Part shown: positions 26,348 to 34,854 of the stretch, one piece after another
Numbering within the stretch: the first letter of the stretch is position 1
Layout of the letters: each line of letters opens with the position of its first letter
Source of the DNA: CAVQBC01 sp963710665
GTDB lineage: Bacteria > Actinomycetota > Thermoleophilia > Solirubrobacterales > Solirubrobacteraceae
Direction: 5' to 3'
Assembly (NCBI GenBank): GCA_963710665.1
Contig: CAVQBC010000008.1
Coordinates: forward strand, 868,001-932,000
Length of the DNA: 64,000 bases
Translations under genes and position numbers: made by a program
The notes under the pieces: generated by a model
Databases searched by the model: none
Told to the model about the DNA's origin: nothing
Seen by the model: the letters and a program-made list of their open reading frames with translations, nothing else

Positions 26348-27159
26348 CCACGGCCGAACCCGCGCGCGCCGGACCCGAGGCGGACCTTCCCGAGCCGGCG
26401 CGGCTGCGCGGGCGCTTCGACCTGGACGGCCGTGCCGCGCTCGTGACCGGCGGGGCGTCCGGGCTCGGCCGCCAGATCGCGTGGGGGCTCGCCTGCTTCG
26501 GCGCCGATGTCGCCGTCTGCGACCTCGACGCGGCCGGCGCGGAGAGCGTGGCCGCGCAGATCCGCGATCGCCTGGACCGTCGCGGGCTCGCCTTCCCGCT
26601 CGACGTCACGGACGCCGAGCGGGTGGAGGCCGTGGTCGGGGAGGCGAGCGACGGGCTGGGCGGCCTCGACGTGTGCGTCAACAGCGCGGGGATCAACCAC
26701 CGCCGGCACGCGCTCGAGCTCGACCCCGCCGACTTCCGCAGGGTGCTCGACGTCAACGTCACCGGGACGCTGCTGTGCGCGACGGCGGCCGCCCGCCGGA
26801 TGGCGCCGGGCGGGCGGGGCAAGATCATCAACCTGGCGTCCGTGCTCGGCCACACCGGCCTGCCCCGGCAGGCGCCCTACGCCGCCAGCAAGGGCGCGGT
26901 CATCCAGCTCACGAAGGTGCTCGCGCTCGAGTGGGCGCCGCACGGGATCCAGGTCAACGCGCTCGCACCGGCGCACCACGAGACGCCGCTGACCGCCCAG
27001 CTGCCGGACGAGCTGCGGGCCGAGGCGCTCGGCCGGATCCCGCAGGGCCGCTTCGCCGCCGCCGAGGAGATCGTCGCGCCGGCGGTCTTCCTCGCCTCGG
27101 CGGCGTCGGACTTCATGACCGGGACCTCGCTGATCTTCGACGGGGGCTGGACCGCGTGA
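26344..27159 (+). CDS. short-chain dehydrogenase/reductase (gluconate 5-dehydrogenase-like)
   Basis: 271 aa SDR. Seen: cofactor motif TGGASGLG (about 36-43), Asp after the second strand (VCDLD, suggesting NAD), NSAG, the catalytic Ser in INLASVLG and YAASK for Tyr/Lys, and a C-terminal FDGGWTA. It is intact and GTG-started with a GTGA overlap to the transporter. Within a cluster that looks like hydroxy-sulfonate or hydroxy-acid catabolism, it may oxidise a secondary alcohol. Exact substrate unknown. Confidence 0.87.
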   Translation: MTTAEPARAGPEADLPEPARLRGRFDLDGRAALVTGGASGLGRQIAWGLACFGADVAVCDLDAAGAESVAAQIRDRLDRRGLAFPLDVTDAERVEAVVGEASDGLGGLDVCVNSAGINHRRHALELDPADFRRVLDVNVTGTLLCATAAARRMAPGGRGKIINLASVLGHTGLPRQAPYAASKGAVIQLTKVLALEWAPHGIQVNALAPAHHETPLTAQLPDELRAEALGRIPQGRFAAAEEIVAPAVFLASAASDFMTGTSLIFDGGWTA

Positions 27160-27646
27160 GCGACCCGGGCGAGCTCTCGGCGGAGGACGTCCGCCGCATC
27201 CTCGAGCTGGTCGACCAGTCCCACTTCGGCGAGCTGCGCCTCGAGATGGGCGACCTGCGCATCTACGTGCGCAAGGCCGGCGTTGCGCCCGGGCCCTCGG
27301 CGCCGGCGCCGGGCCCTCGGCGCCGGCGCCCGCGCCGCCCGAACAGCCGCCGGCGCCCGAGCCGGCGGACCCCGAGCCCGACGGCCGCCTGACCTACGTG
27401 ACCGCCCCGATGGTCGGCACCTTCTACCGCGCGCCGGCCCCCGACCAGCCGCCGTTCGTCGAGCCCGGCGACACCGTCGCGGCCGGCGATGCCGTCGGCA
27501 TCATCGAGGTCATGAAGCTGTTCAACTCGATCACCGCCGGCGTCGACGGGACGGTCGCGGAGGTCCTCGCCGAGAACGGCGCGGCGGTCGCGCACGGGCA
27601 GCGGCTGGTCGCGATCGAGCCGGCGGACGGGGAGGCCGCGCCGTGA
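27156..27646 (+). pseudogene. biotin carboxyl carrier protein, frame broken by a 20-bp tandem duplication
   Basis: GTG start (GTGA overlap). The N-terminus (MSDPGELSAEDVRRILELVD, then HFGELRLEMGDLRIYVRK) is AccB-like. A Pro/Ala linker follows, and then the biotinyl domain TAPMVGTFYRAPAPDQPPF with the biotinylation motif EVMKLFNS, in another frame. The switch coincides with two exact adjacent copies of a 20-base unit at 27291-27330. With one copy removed the linker reads in frame (GPSAPAPAPPEQPPAPEPAD) and a 156-aa protein results. As written, translation stops at 27392. It would carry carboxybiotin for the adjacent carboxyltransferase; no biotin carboxylase subunit is in the window. Confidence 0.85.
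27291..27330. repeat. perfect 20-bp tandem duplication inside the biotin carrier gene
   Basis: GGGCCCTCGGCGCCGGCGCC occurs twice back to back (27291-27310, 27311-27330). Because 20 is not a multiple of three, the second copy shifts the reading frame; a single copy restores it. Confidence 0.95.
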
Positions 27647-29106
27647 GGCGGGTCTCGATCATCGACACGACCCTGCGCGACGCGCACCAATGCCTGTGGG
27701 CGACGCGCATGACGACCGCGATGATGCTCCCGGTCGCCGAGACGATGGATCGCGCCGGCTTCGACGCGATCGACCTCGCCGGGACGATCCAGTTCGACGT
27801 CTGCGTCCGCTACCTCAAGGAGGACCCGTGGGAGCGCGTGCGGCTGATGCGCGAGCGGGTCACGCGCACGCCGCTGCGCTCGCTCGTGCGCAGCAAGAAC
27901 CTCCTGAGCTTCGACATGGTCCCCGACGACATCGTCGCGCTGTGGATCGAGCGCCTGGTCGCGAACGGGTTCGGCGTGATCGGCGCCTTCGACGGGCTCA
28001 ACGACATGGACAACGTGCTCTTCACCGCGCGGCGCGCCCACGAGCTCGGCGTGCGCACGTTCGGCGCGATCGCGTTCTCCCACAGCCCCGTGCACACCGA
28101 CGAGCTCTACGTCGCCAAGGCGCGCATCCTCGCCGAGAGCGGGGTGGTCGACGCGCTGATGCTCAAGGACGCCGCCGGCCTCCTGACCCCCGAGCGGGTG
28201 ACCACGCTCGTGCCCGCGCTCAAGGCCGTCCTCGGCCAGATCCCGCTCGAGGTCCACAGCCACTGCCTCACGGGGCTCGCGCCGCTCGTCTACCTCGAGG
28301 CCGTCCGGCACGGGGCCGACCAGCTCCACACCTCGATCGCCCCGCTGGCGAGCGGCCCGGCCCAGCCTGCCACCCAGCAGATGCTGCGCAACCTCCCCGC
28401 GGCCGGTGCGACCGCCGACCTCGACGAGGAGGCGATCGCCCGGGTCTCCGAGCACTTCGCCCGCGTGGCCGAGGCCGAGGGCAAGCCGGTGGGCGCGCCG
28501 CTCGACTACGACGCGTTCCACTACGAGCACCAGGTCCCCGGCGGGATGCAGAGCAACCTGCGCTTCCAGCTCGAGCACGCCGGCCTGCCCGACCGTCTCG
28601 ACGAGGTGCTGCACGAGTGCGCGCGCGTCCGCGGCGAGCTCGGGTGGCCGATCATGATCACGCCGTTCGCGCAGCTCGTCGGCACCCAGGCGGTGCTCAA
28701 CGTCGTGCACGGCGAGCGCTACGCGGTCGTCCCGGACGAGGTGAAGAAGTACGCGCTCGGCTTCTACGGCGAGCTGCCCGCGCCCGTCCAGCCGGACGTC
28801 CTCGACCGGATCGTCGCCAACGGCTCGCAGCGCATCCCCGCGGCGCCCGAGCCGCCCGAGCCGGGCGTCGCGCGCCTGCGGGCCCGCTACCCGCGCGCGA
28901 GCGACGACGACCGCCTCCTGCACTTCATGTTCGCCGGCTCGCAGGTCGAGGAGATGCGCGCCGCCGGTCCCATGCAGACCGAGTGGCGACCGCCCCGCGC
29001 GCCGCTCGTCGACCTCGTCGCCGGCCTCGCCGGGCGCCCCGGCATCGCCCACGCCCGCATCGAGAAGGGGCCGCTGGTCCTCGAGCTGGGCGGGGCCGAT
29101 GGCTGA
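27643..29106 (+). CDS. biotin-dependent carboxyltransferase subunit (pyruvate carboxylase B / transcarboxylase 5S-like)
   Basis: 487 aa. The HMGL-like TIM barrel begins SIIDTTLRDAHQCLWATRM and holds LKEDPWERVRLMRE, FDGLNDMDN, ISPVHT-like SHSPVHTDELYV, the carbamylated-lysine motif ALMLKDAAGLLTP and the metal-binding EVHSHCLTG. The C-terminal half matches the PycB/oxaloacetate-decarboxylase-alpha tunnel domain (MITPFAQLVGTQAVLNV). There is no fused biotinyl domain; that is encoded by the upstream carrier. Likely reaction: carboxyl exchange between carboxybiotin and pyruvate/oxaloacetate. Start overlaps the carrier stop (GTGA). In the pathway it could convert pyruvate to oxaloacetate; substrate is inferred. 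Confidence 0.83.
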   Translation: MRRVSIIDTTLRDAHQCLWATRMTTAMMLPVAETMDRAGFDAIDLAGTIQFDVCVRYLKEDPWERVRLMRERVTRTPLRSLVRSKNLLSFDMVPDDIVALWIERLVANGFGVIGAFDGLNDMDNVLFTARRAHELGVRTFGAIAFSHSPVHTDELYVAKARILAESGVVDALMLKDAAGLLTPERVTTLVPALKAVLGQIPLEVHSHCLTGLAPLVYLEAVRHGADQLHTSIAPLASGPAQPATQQMLRNLPAAGATADLDEEAIARVSEHFARVAEAEGKPVGAPLDYDAFHYEHQVPGGMQSNLRFQLEHAGLPDRLDEVLHECARVRGELGWPIMITPFAQLVGTQAVLNVVHGERYAVVPDEVKKYALGFYGELPAPVQPDVLDRIVANGSQRIPAAPEPPEPGVARLRARYPRASDDDRLLHFMFAGSQVEEMRAAGPMQTEWRPPRAPLVDLVAGLAGRPGIAHARIEKGPLVLELGGADG

Positions 29107-29869
29107 CGGCCCGCGCGGCCTCGAGGACCGCGTCGTGATCGTGACCGGCGCGGCCGGGGGCATCGGCACCGCCGTCGCCCGCCGGCTCTCCTCCGACGGC
29201 GCGCGCCTCGTGCTCGCCGACCTGGAGGGGGCGGACGCGCTCGCGCGCGACCTGCCGGACGGGCGCGCGGTCGCGGTCGCCGCCGACGTCGCGACCGAGG
29301 AGGGCACCCGAGCGTACGTCGACGCCGCGCTCGAGGCCTTCGGGCGGATCGACGGCCTCCACAACAACGCCGCGGTGGTCGGGCCGCGCGCGCTGCTCCC
29401 CGACTCCGACCCCGCGGCCTTCGACGCCGTGCTGCGCGTCAACGTGCGCGGCGTGTACCTGGGGCTGCGCGCCGTCCTCGCCGAGATGCGCCCGCGCGGA
29501 CGGGGGGCGATCGTGAACATGGCCTCCGTGGCGGGGCTGCGGGCCCATGCCGGGCTCGCGCCGTACGTGGCCTCCAAGCACGCCGTCATCGGCCTCACCC
29601 GCACCGCGGCGGTCGAGGCCGCGGGGTTCGGCGTGCGCGTCAACGCGGTCTGCCCCGGCCCGACCGACACCGAGATGATCGCCGAGATCGAGCGGATGGC
29701 CGAGCCGGACGACCCCGCGGTCGCGCGCGCCTGGCTCGCGGGACGCAGCCCGATGGGCCGCTACGCGACGGCCGACGAGGTCGCGGGCCTCGTGTGCTGG
29801 CTGCTCGGCGACGAGGCGAGCTTCGTCAACGGCGCCGCCTACACCGTCGACGGCGGGCGCACCGCGTAG
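29099..29869 (+). CDS. short-chain dehydrogenase/reductase
   Basis: 256 aa SDR with TGAAGGIG (cofactor), LADLEG (Asp favouring NAD), NNAAVVG, catalytic Ser in NMASVAGL, YVASK, CPGPTDTEM and a C-terminal VDGGRTA. It overlaps the carboxyltransferase by 8 bases and ends unit 1; a gap of 113 bases and a palindrome separate it from the next unit. Together with the first SDR it could interconvert stereoisomers of a 2-hydroxy acid or diol through a keto intermediate, as paired SDRs do in dihydroxypropanesulfonate pathways; this is inference. Confidence 0.85.
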   Translation: MADGPRGLEDRVVIVTGAAGGIGTAVARRLSSDGARLVLADLEGADALARDLPDGRAVAVAADVATEEGTRAYVDAALEAFGRIDGLHNNAAVVGPRALLPDSDPAAFDAVLRVNVRGVYLGLRAVLAEMRPRGRGAIVNMASVAGLRAHAGLAPYVASKHAVIGLTRTAAVEAAGFGVRVNAVCPGPTDTEMIAEIERMAEPDDPAVARAWLAGRSPMGRYATADEVAGLVCWLLGDEASFVNGAAYTVDGGRTA

Positions 29870-29947
29870 GGGTCGGTGCTCCGCCCGGACATCAGCCGGT
29901 TGGACGGCAGCGCGAAGCCGATCACGACGGGCATCGGGGAGGCTCGT

Positions 29948-29957
29948 TGGTATACCT
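29948..29957. promoter_or_regulatory. GntR operator candidate, site 2 (Sdh-like unit), variant spacing
   Basis: TGGTATACCT keeps the GGT...ACC half-sites but with two central bases instead of three. It lies 26 bases upstream of the sdhB-like GTG. It is the weakest of the four sites. Confidence 0.45.
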
Positions 29958-29982
29958 CATGCCACTGATGGGGGAGAACATC

Positions 29983-30675
29983 GTGACCGACACGGTCGAG
30001 GTCCACGTCGGCCGTTCGGACCCGGCGTCGCCCACCGCCTTCGCGGTGGAGCGCATCGAGCCGATGACCGTGCTCGACGCGCTGCTCGCGATCCAGCGCG
30101 AGCACGACCCGACCCTCGGCTTCCGCTTCTCGTGCCGCGTATCGATGTGCGGCACCTGCACGGTGCGCATGGACGGCCGCGCGGTGCTGGCCTGCCAGCA
30201 GCGGATCGAGCCGGACGCGACCCGGCTGCGCGTCGACCCCGTCGCGGGCCTGCCCGTCATCCGCGACCTCCTCGTCGACACCCGGCCGTTCTGGGACGAG
30301 TGGGCGCGCGTCACGCCCTATCTCGTGCCCCGCGACGACCTCGACGAGCCGGCCGTCGTCCCGCCCGACTCGGCCGAGCGGCAGGTGATCGACGGCTCGC
30401 TGGACTGCATCGGCTGCGGCGCGTGCTGGTCGAGCTGCGGGGTCGCCGACCACCGCCGCGACTTCCTCGGGCCCGCGGCGCTCAACCGCGCCATGGTCCT
30501 CGTGGCCGACAGCCGGGACGCCGCCGGCGCCGAGCGCCTCGCCGCGGTCACCGCGGGCGACGGCGTGGACCGCTGCCACTACATCTACGGCTGCACCGCG
30601 GTGTGTCCAAAGGGGCTCGACCCCGCCGCCGCGATCCGCCGCCTGCGCGAATGGAGGCGCCATGGCGGACCCTGA
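29983..30675 (+). CDS. succinate dehydrogenase/fumarate reductase-type iron-sulfur subunit
   Basis: 230 aa. Seen: 2Fe-2S ligands SCRVSMCGTC...C (plant-ferredoxin type), a 4Fe-4S motif CIGCGACWSSC and a third cluster motif CHYIYGC...CPKG, matching SdhB. GTG at 29983 is chosen because GGGGGAG lies six bases upstream; earlier ATGs at 29959 and 29968 lack a ribosome site. It transfers electrons from the flavoprotein to the membrane anchors encoded downstream. Being tied to a catabolic regulator suggests a specialised paralogue rather than the housekeeping TCA enzyme. Confidence 0.9.
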   Translation: MTDTVEVHVGRSDPASPTAFAVERIEPMTVLDALLAIQREHDPTLGFRFSCRVSMCGTCTVRMDGRAVLACQQRIEPDATRLRVDPVAGLPVIRDLLVDTRPFWDEWARVTPYLVPRDDLDEPAVVPPDSAERQVIDGSLDCIGCGACWSSCGVADHRRDFLGPAALNRAMVLVADSRDAAGAERLAAVTAGDGVDRCHYIYGCTAVCPKGLDPAAAIRRLREWRRHGGP

Positions 30676-32386
30676 GCTCGAGACGATCGACGCCGACGTC
30701 GCCGTCATCGGCAGCGGCGGAGCCGGGCTGATGTGCGTCCTGCACGCCGCCACCGCCGACCCCGGCCTCGACATCGCGGTGATCTCCAAGGGCGCGGTCG
30801 GCCGCTCGGGCTGCACGCGCATGGTGCAGGGTGGCTACAACGCGGTGCTCGACCCGTCCGACACGGTCGAGCTGCATTTCTCCGACACCCTCCAGGGCGG
30901 CAAGTACCTCAACGACCAGGAGCTCGCCTGGACGCTCGTCTGCGACGCGCCGAAGGTCATCCACGAGCTCGAGACCCGCGTGGGCTGCTTCTTCGACCGC
31001 GCACCCGACGGCCGCATCCACCAGAAGGCGTTCGCCGGCCAGCAGTTCGACCGCACCGTCCACCGCGGCGACCTCACCGGGATCGAGATCATGGGGCGCC
31101 TGCGCGACCAGATGTTCCGGCTCGGCGTCCGCGAGCTCGAGGACGTGCGCGCGCTCGACCTCGTCTTCGACGCCGCCGGCGAGCCGGCCGGCGTGACCGT
31201 GCTCGACGTCATGAGCGGCGCGCTCGCCGTCGTGCGCGCCCGCGTGATCGTGGTCGCCACCGGCGGCGCGGCGACGATGTTCCGGATCGCCGCCCCCGCG
31301 CGCGAGAAGACCGGCGACGGCGTGGCGATGTGCTGGCGCGCCGGCCTGGCGATGCGCGACATGGAGATGATGCAGTTCCACCCGACCGGGCTGCTGGCGG
31401 GCGAGGCGCGGATGACCGGCGCGGTGCTCGAGGAGGGACTGCGCGGGGCCGGCGCGTACCTGCTCAACGCGAGCGGCGAGCGCTACATGGCCCGCTACGA
31501 CCCCGAGCGCATGGAGCGCTCGACGCGCGACGTCGTCTCGCGCGCCGGCTACACGGAGATCATGGCCGGCCGCGGGACCCCCGACGGCGGCGTGATGATC
31601 GACATCTCGCACCTCGGCCGTGCGGAGGTCGAGCAGCGGTTCGCCGGCATGGTCGCCCGGACCCGCCAGATCGGCCAGGACCTCGCCACCGGACCCGTCA
31701 AGGTCTCCCCGACGGCGCACTTCCACATGGGCGGCGCGATCATCGACCGCGACTGCCGCACGGGGCTCGACGGCCTGCTGGTGGCGGGCGAGGACGCGGG
31801 CGGCGTCCACGGGGCCAACCGCCTCGGCGGCAACGGCGTCGCGGAGTCGACCGTCTACGGCGCCCGCGCCGGCGACACCGCCGCCGCCATCGCCCGCGAG
31901 CGGTCGCTGCGCGACCCCGACCCCGCGCAGGTGCGCGCGTCGGCCGAGCGCGCGCTCGCCCCGCTGCGGCGCGAAGGCGACCAGCTTCCGTTCGAGCTGA
32001 CCCGCGAGCTCAAGGACGCGATGTGGGAGGGCGCCGGCGTCGTCCGCGACCGCGCCGGGCTCGAGCAGGCCCGCGAGCGCCTCGCGGACCTCGGCGAGCG
32101 CCTCGCCGCCGTCGCGGTGCCCGGCGGGACCGCGGCCAACCCGGCCTGGCAGGAGACGCTCGACCTCGCCAACCAGCTCACGGTGGCGCGCGTGATCGTG
32201 GCCTCCGCGCTCGCGCGGGAGGAGTCGCGCGGCGCGCACTACCGCGCCGACCATCCCGAGCAGGACGACGCCCGCTGGCTGCGCGTGGCGGTCGCGCGCC
32301 GCGGCGACGACGACGCGATCGAGCTCGGCTGGCAGCCGGTCGACTTCACGCGGGCGCGCCCCGCGGTGGCGGAGGCGGCGCCGTGA
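30662..32386 (+). CDS. succinate dehydrogenase/fumarate reductase-type flavoprotein subunit
   Basis: 574 aa. Seen: FAD dinucleotide fold DADVAVIGSGGAGLMC, active-site region MMQFHPTGLL, EEGLRGAGAYLLN, the catalytic Arg context TRDVVSR, HFHMGGAIID and GGVHGANRLGGNGVAEST. The His that covalently holds FAD in typical SdhA (SHTxAAQGG) is missing: here the segment is SGCTRMVQGGY. Non-covalent FAD, as in some fumarate reductases and L-aspartate oxidases, is therefore likely. The substrate may be succinate or a substituted dicarboxylate. Start overlaps the iron-sulfur subunit by 14 bases. Confidence 0.9.
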   Translation: MADPELETIDADVAVIGSGGAGLMCVLHAATADPGLDIAVISKGAVGRSGCTRMVQGGYNAVLDPSDTVELHFSDTLQGGKYLNDQELAWTLVCDAPKVIHELETRVGCFFDRAPDGRIHQKAFAGQQFDRTVHRGDLTGIEIMGRLRDQMFRLGVRELEDVRALDLVFDAAGEPAGVTVLDVMSGALAVVRARVIVVATGGAATMFRIAAPAREKTGDGVAMCWRAGLAMRDMEMMQFHPTGLLAGEARMTGAVLEEGLRGAGAYLLNASGERYMARYDPERMERSTRDVVSRAGYTEIMAGRGTPDGGVMIDISHLGRAEVEQRFAGMVARTRQIGQDLATGPVKVSPTAHFHMGGAIIDRDCRTGLDGLLVAGEDAGGVHGANRLGGNGVAESTVYGARAGDTAAAIARERSLRDPDPAQVRASAERALAPLRREGDQLPFELTRELKDAMWEGAGVVRDRAGLEQARERLADLGERLAAVAVPGGTAANPAWQETLDLANQLTVARVIVASALAREESRGAHYRADHPEQDDARWLRVAVARRGDDDAIELGWQPVDFTRARPAVAEAAP

Positions 32387-32886
32387 CCGCGGCCCAGGCG
32401 GTGTTCGCGCTCGCGCTCGCCGCGGTCGTGCTCGGCGTGATCGCGTTCGGGGTGGTCGTGCTCCGCTCCGCCGTGCGCACCGGCGGCGGCCCGTACCCGA
32501 GCCGGGAGCTCGCGGGCCGCCTGCTGCGCGTCCCCGAGGAGCGCGGCGAGACCAACCGCTGGGCCTTCTACCTGCACCGGATCACCGGCGTGGCGATCCT
32601 CGCCTTCCTCTGCCTGCACGTGCTCGACGTCGGCGTGTGGACGCTGTCGCGCCCGGTCTTCGACGAGCTCCACGAGCTCTACGCGACGGCGCCGCTGCGG
32701 GTGTTCGAGTGCGGCCTGCTGGTCGCGATCCTCTTCCACACGCTCAACGGCCTGCGGATCGTGGCGATCGATGCCGCCGACCTCGGCCCCGCCGCCGCCG
32801 GCCGGCTGCTGGCCGGCGTGCTCGCCCTCACCGCGCTGCTGGGGGCGGCCGGGTCCGTGGTGATCCTCGCGCCGCTGGTGTCATGA
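32383..32886 (+). CDS. succinate dehydrogenase-type membrane anchor (cytochrome b556-like) subunit
   Basis: 167 aa, three or four helices. After one N-terminal helix comes NRWAFYLHRITGVAILAFL, with the His/Arg pair and S/TG motif of SdhC, then CLHVLDV and LFHTLNGLRIVAID, where the His is a likely heme ligand. GTG start in a GTGA overlap with the flavoprotein gene. It anchors the complex and probably binds heme b and quinone with the next subunit. Confidence 0.82.
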   Translation: MTAAQAVFALALAAVVLGVIAFGVVVLRSAVRTGGGPYPSRELAGRLLRVPEERGETNRWAFYLHRITGVAILAFLCLHVLDVGVWTLSRPVFDELHELYATAPLRVFECGLLVAILFHTLNGLRIVAIDAADLGPAAAGRLLAGVLALTALLGAAGSVVILAPLVS

Positions 32887-33290
32887 GCGGCGTGGCCGGA
32901 GCCCCGCGCGTCCGCGAGGCGCGCCCCGGCGCCGTGACCCCGCGCGGCGGGCGCTCGCGGGCGCTCGCCTACCTGCTGCTGCGCATCACCGGCGTGCTGC
33001 TCGCGGTGCTGGTACTCGGCCATTTCGCGCTCACGCACGTCGTCACCGACGTCGAGGACACCGGCAGCGCGTTCATCGGCCGCCGCTGGGCGTCGGCGTT
33101 CTGGCTCGCGTGGGACTGGACGATGCTCGGCGCCGCCTTCCTGCACGGCGGCGCCGGCGCGTGGGTGGTGATCGACGACCACACGCCGGACCGCGCCGCG
33201 CGCCGGCGCCGGCGCCGCGCGCTCGTGGCGGTGTGCGCGACGCTGTGGGTGGTCGGCTCGGCCATGATCGCCAGCGCGGTCCTGGGGTAG
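32883..33290 (+). CDS. succinate dehydrogenase-type second membrane anchor subunit
   Basis: 135 aa with three helices. LAYLLLRITGVLLAVLVLGHFALTHV carries the RITG motif and a heme-ligand His; AAFLHGGAGAWVVIDDH resembles the SdhD quinone-site helix. ATGA overlap with the preceding anchor gene. It completes a four-subunit, membrane-bound type-A-like complex. The next operator starts two bases after its stop codon. Confidence 0.82.
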   Translation: MSGVAGAPRVREARPGAVTPRGGRSRALAYLLLRITGVLLAVLVLGHFALTHVVTDVEDTGSAFIGRRWASAFWLAWDWTMLGAAFLHGGAGAWVVIDDHTPDRAARRRRRRALVAVCATLWVVGSAMIASAVLG

Positions 33291-33292
33291 CG

Positions 33293-33303
33293 TGGTATAA
33301 CCA
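33293..33303. promoter_or_regulatory. GntR operator candidate, site 3 (lyase unit)
   Basis: TGGTATAACCA is a perfect TGGTnnnACCA match; with flanks it reads GTGGTATAACCAC. It lies between the stop of the second anchor subunit (33290) and the lyase start (33337). An 8-codon ORF (33314-33340) overlaps the lyase ATG. Confidence 0.65.
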
Positions 33304-33336
33304 CGAGCACCTGATGCGGACGCCCTTGCGACACCG

Positions 33337-34854
33337 ATGAGCCGGGACTCGATCTCCCGCGAGCGCCTCGAGGCGCCGCCGGGACAGGTGTACGCCGAGA
33401 CCGTGCTGGAGCCCGGCTACCGCTTCATGCTCGAGCACTACTTCCACCCGCTGGTGGAGACCAACCTCGCGTGGGTGGCGATGCTCGTCGACACCGGCAT
33501 CGTGGCCGAGGAGACCGGCGCCCGGCTGCTCGAGGCGCTCGCCGAGCTCGAGCGCGAGGGCCCGGAGGCGCTCGGCGGCTTCGACCCCCGCTACGAGTAC
33601 TTCTACTCGCACATGGAGCAGTGGCTGATCGAGCGCGTCGGCGAGGAGGTCGCGGGCGAGATCAACATCGGGCGCACGCGCCCCGAGCCGCTCACGCGCA
33701 TGGTGATGCGCGAGCGCCTGCTCGACCTCACCGACCGGGTCGCGGGGCTGGCCGGCACGCTGCTCGACATCGCCGGGCAGGAGACCGAGACGGTCATGCC
33801 GCAGTGGACGCACTTCCAGCACGCGCAGCTCTCCAGCCTCGGCCACTACCTCGTGGGCATCGTCAACGCGCTCGAGCGCGACGTCGCGCGCCTGCTCGCC
33901 GCCCACGAGACGACGGACCGCTGCACGCTGGGCTGCGGCGCGCTCGCCGGCACCTCCTACGCGGTCGACCGCGACCAGGTGGCGCGGCTGCTCGGCTTCG
34001 CGGGCGTGCGCGAGAACACCATCGATGCGGTGTCCGGCGGCGACTACGCGCTCGAGGCGGCGGCGGCCGTGGCCAACCTGATGGTGACGCTCAGCCGCGT
34101 CTGCCAGGACCTCTACATCTGGTCCACGGAGGAGTTCGGGCTCGTGGTGATCGCCGACGAGTTCGCGGGCTCGAGCTCGATGATGCCGCAGAAGAAGAAC
34201 GCCTACCCGTTCGAGTACGTGCGGGCGCGCGCGGGGCACGCGATCGGCGAGTCGACGGCGGCCTTCGGGTCGCTGCACAACACGAACTACCAGGACATCA
34301 AGGACGTCGAGGAGGAGATGGTGCCGCCGGTCATGCGCACCGTCGACGAGGCCTCGCGGTCGATCCGCCTGCTGGAGGGCACGATCGCCACGATGGAGAT
34401 CCGCCGCGAGCGCATGCTCGAGCAGGCCGGCGGCGGCTTCGCGGCCGCCACCGAGCTGGCGGCGATGATCCACCGCCGCACGGACCTCTCGGCGCGGACC
34501 GCGCACCGCGTGGTCGGCAACCTCGTCCTGCGGGCGTCCAAGCGCGGGCTCACCGGCCGCGACGTCGACCTCGCGCTGGTGGACGAGTCCGCGCGCGAGA
34601 TCCTCGGCCACGGGCTCGACGGCGTGGACGAGGAGGCGGTCCGCACCGCGATGGACCCGCGCGGCTTCATCGAGGCCCACGACGTACCCGGGGGACCCGC
34701 CCCCGCCCGCGTGCGCGAGGCGATCGGCTCCGCGCGCGAGCGCCTGGAGGCGCACGGCCGCACCCCCGTGCGCGAGGCCCGCGAGCGCCGGGCCGCCGCC
34801 CGGCGCGCGCTCGACGAGCTGTGCACACAGAGGAGGAAGGCCGTTGTCCGATAA
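33337..34854 (+). CDS. lyase of the argininosuccinate lyase/fumarase superfamily
   Basis: 505 aa. Superfamily motifs: TxxQxAQ region WTHFQHAQLSSLGH (about 157-170), CTLGCGALAGTSYAVDR (about 196-212) and the catalytic serine loop GSSSMMPQKKN (278-288). It is longer than true argininosuccinate lyases (about 460-475), comparable to catabolic relatives such as EDDS-type lyases. The enzymes cleave C-N or C-O bonds next to a carboxylate, usually releasing fumarate. No arginine-biosynthesis gene is nearby; the operator upstream puts it in the catabolic regulon. It may supply or consume the dicarboxylate handled by the Sdh-like complex. No Shine-Dalgarno sequence is seen at the ATG. Confidence 0.83.
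   Translation: MSRDSISRERLEAPPGQVYAETVLEPGYRFMLEHYFHPLVETNLAWVAMLVDTGIVAEETGARLLEALAELEREGPEALGGFDPRYEYFYSHMEQWLIERVGEEVAGEINIGRTRPEPLTRMVMRERLLDLTDRVAGLAGTLLDIAGQETETVMPQWTHFQHAQLSSLGHYLVGIVNALERDVARLLAAHETTDRCTLGCGALAGTSYAVDRDQVARLLGFAGVRENTIDAVSGGDYALEAAAAVANLMVTLSRVCQDLYIWSTEEFGLVVIADEFAGSSSMMPQKKNAYPFEYVRARAGHAIGESTAAFGSLHNTNYQDIKDVEEEMVPPVMRTVDEASRSIRLLEGTIATMEIRRERMLEQAGGGFAAATELAAMIHRRTDLSARTAHRVVGNLVLRASKRGLTGRDVDLALVDESAREILGHGLDGVDEEAVRTAMDPRGFIEAHDVPGGPAPARVREAIGSARERLEAHGRTPVREARERRAAARRALDELCTQRRKAVVR

Noticed and set aside
27398..27646. A separate short biotinyl protein starting at 27398
   Set aside because: The normal AccB-like N-terminus and linker lie directly upstream in a frame broken only by a 20-bp duplication, so this is the C-terminal half of one gene.
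33314..33340. 8-codon ORF overlapping the lyase ATG as a regulatory uORF
   Set aside because: It has no ribosome site and its length is within chance; kept only as a remark.
33337..34854. Calling the lyase argH
   Set aside because: Length and surroundings do not fit arginine synthesis, so no gene symbol was given.
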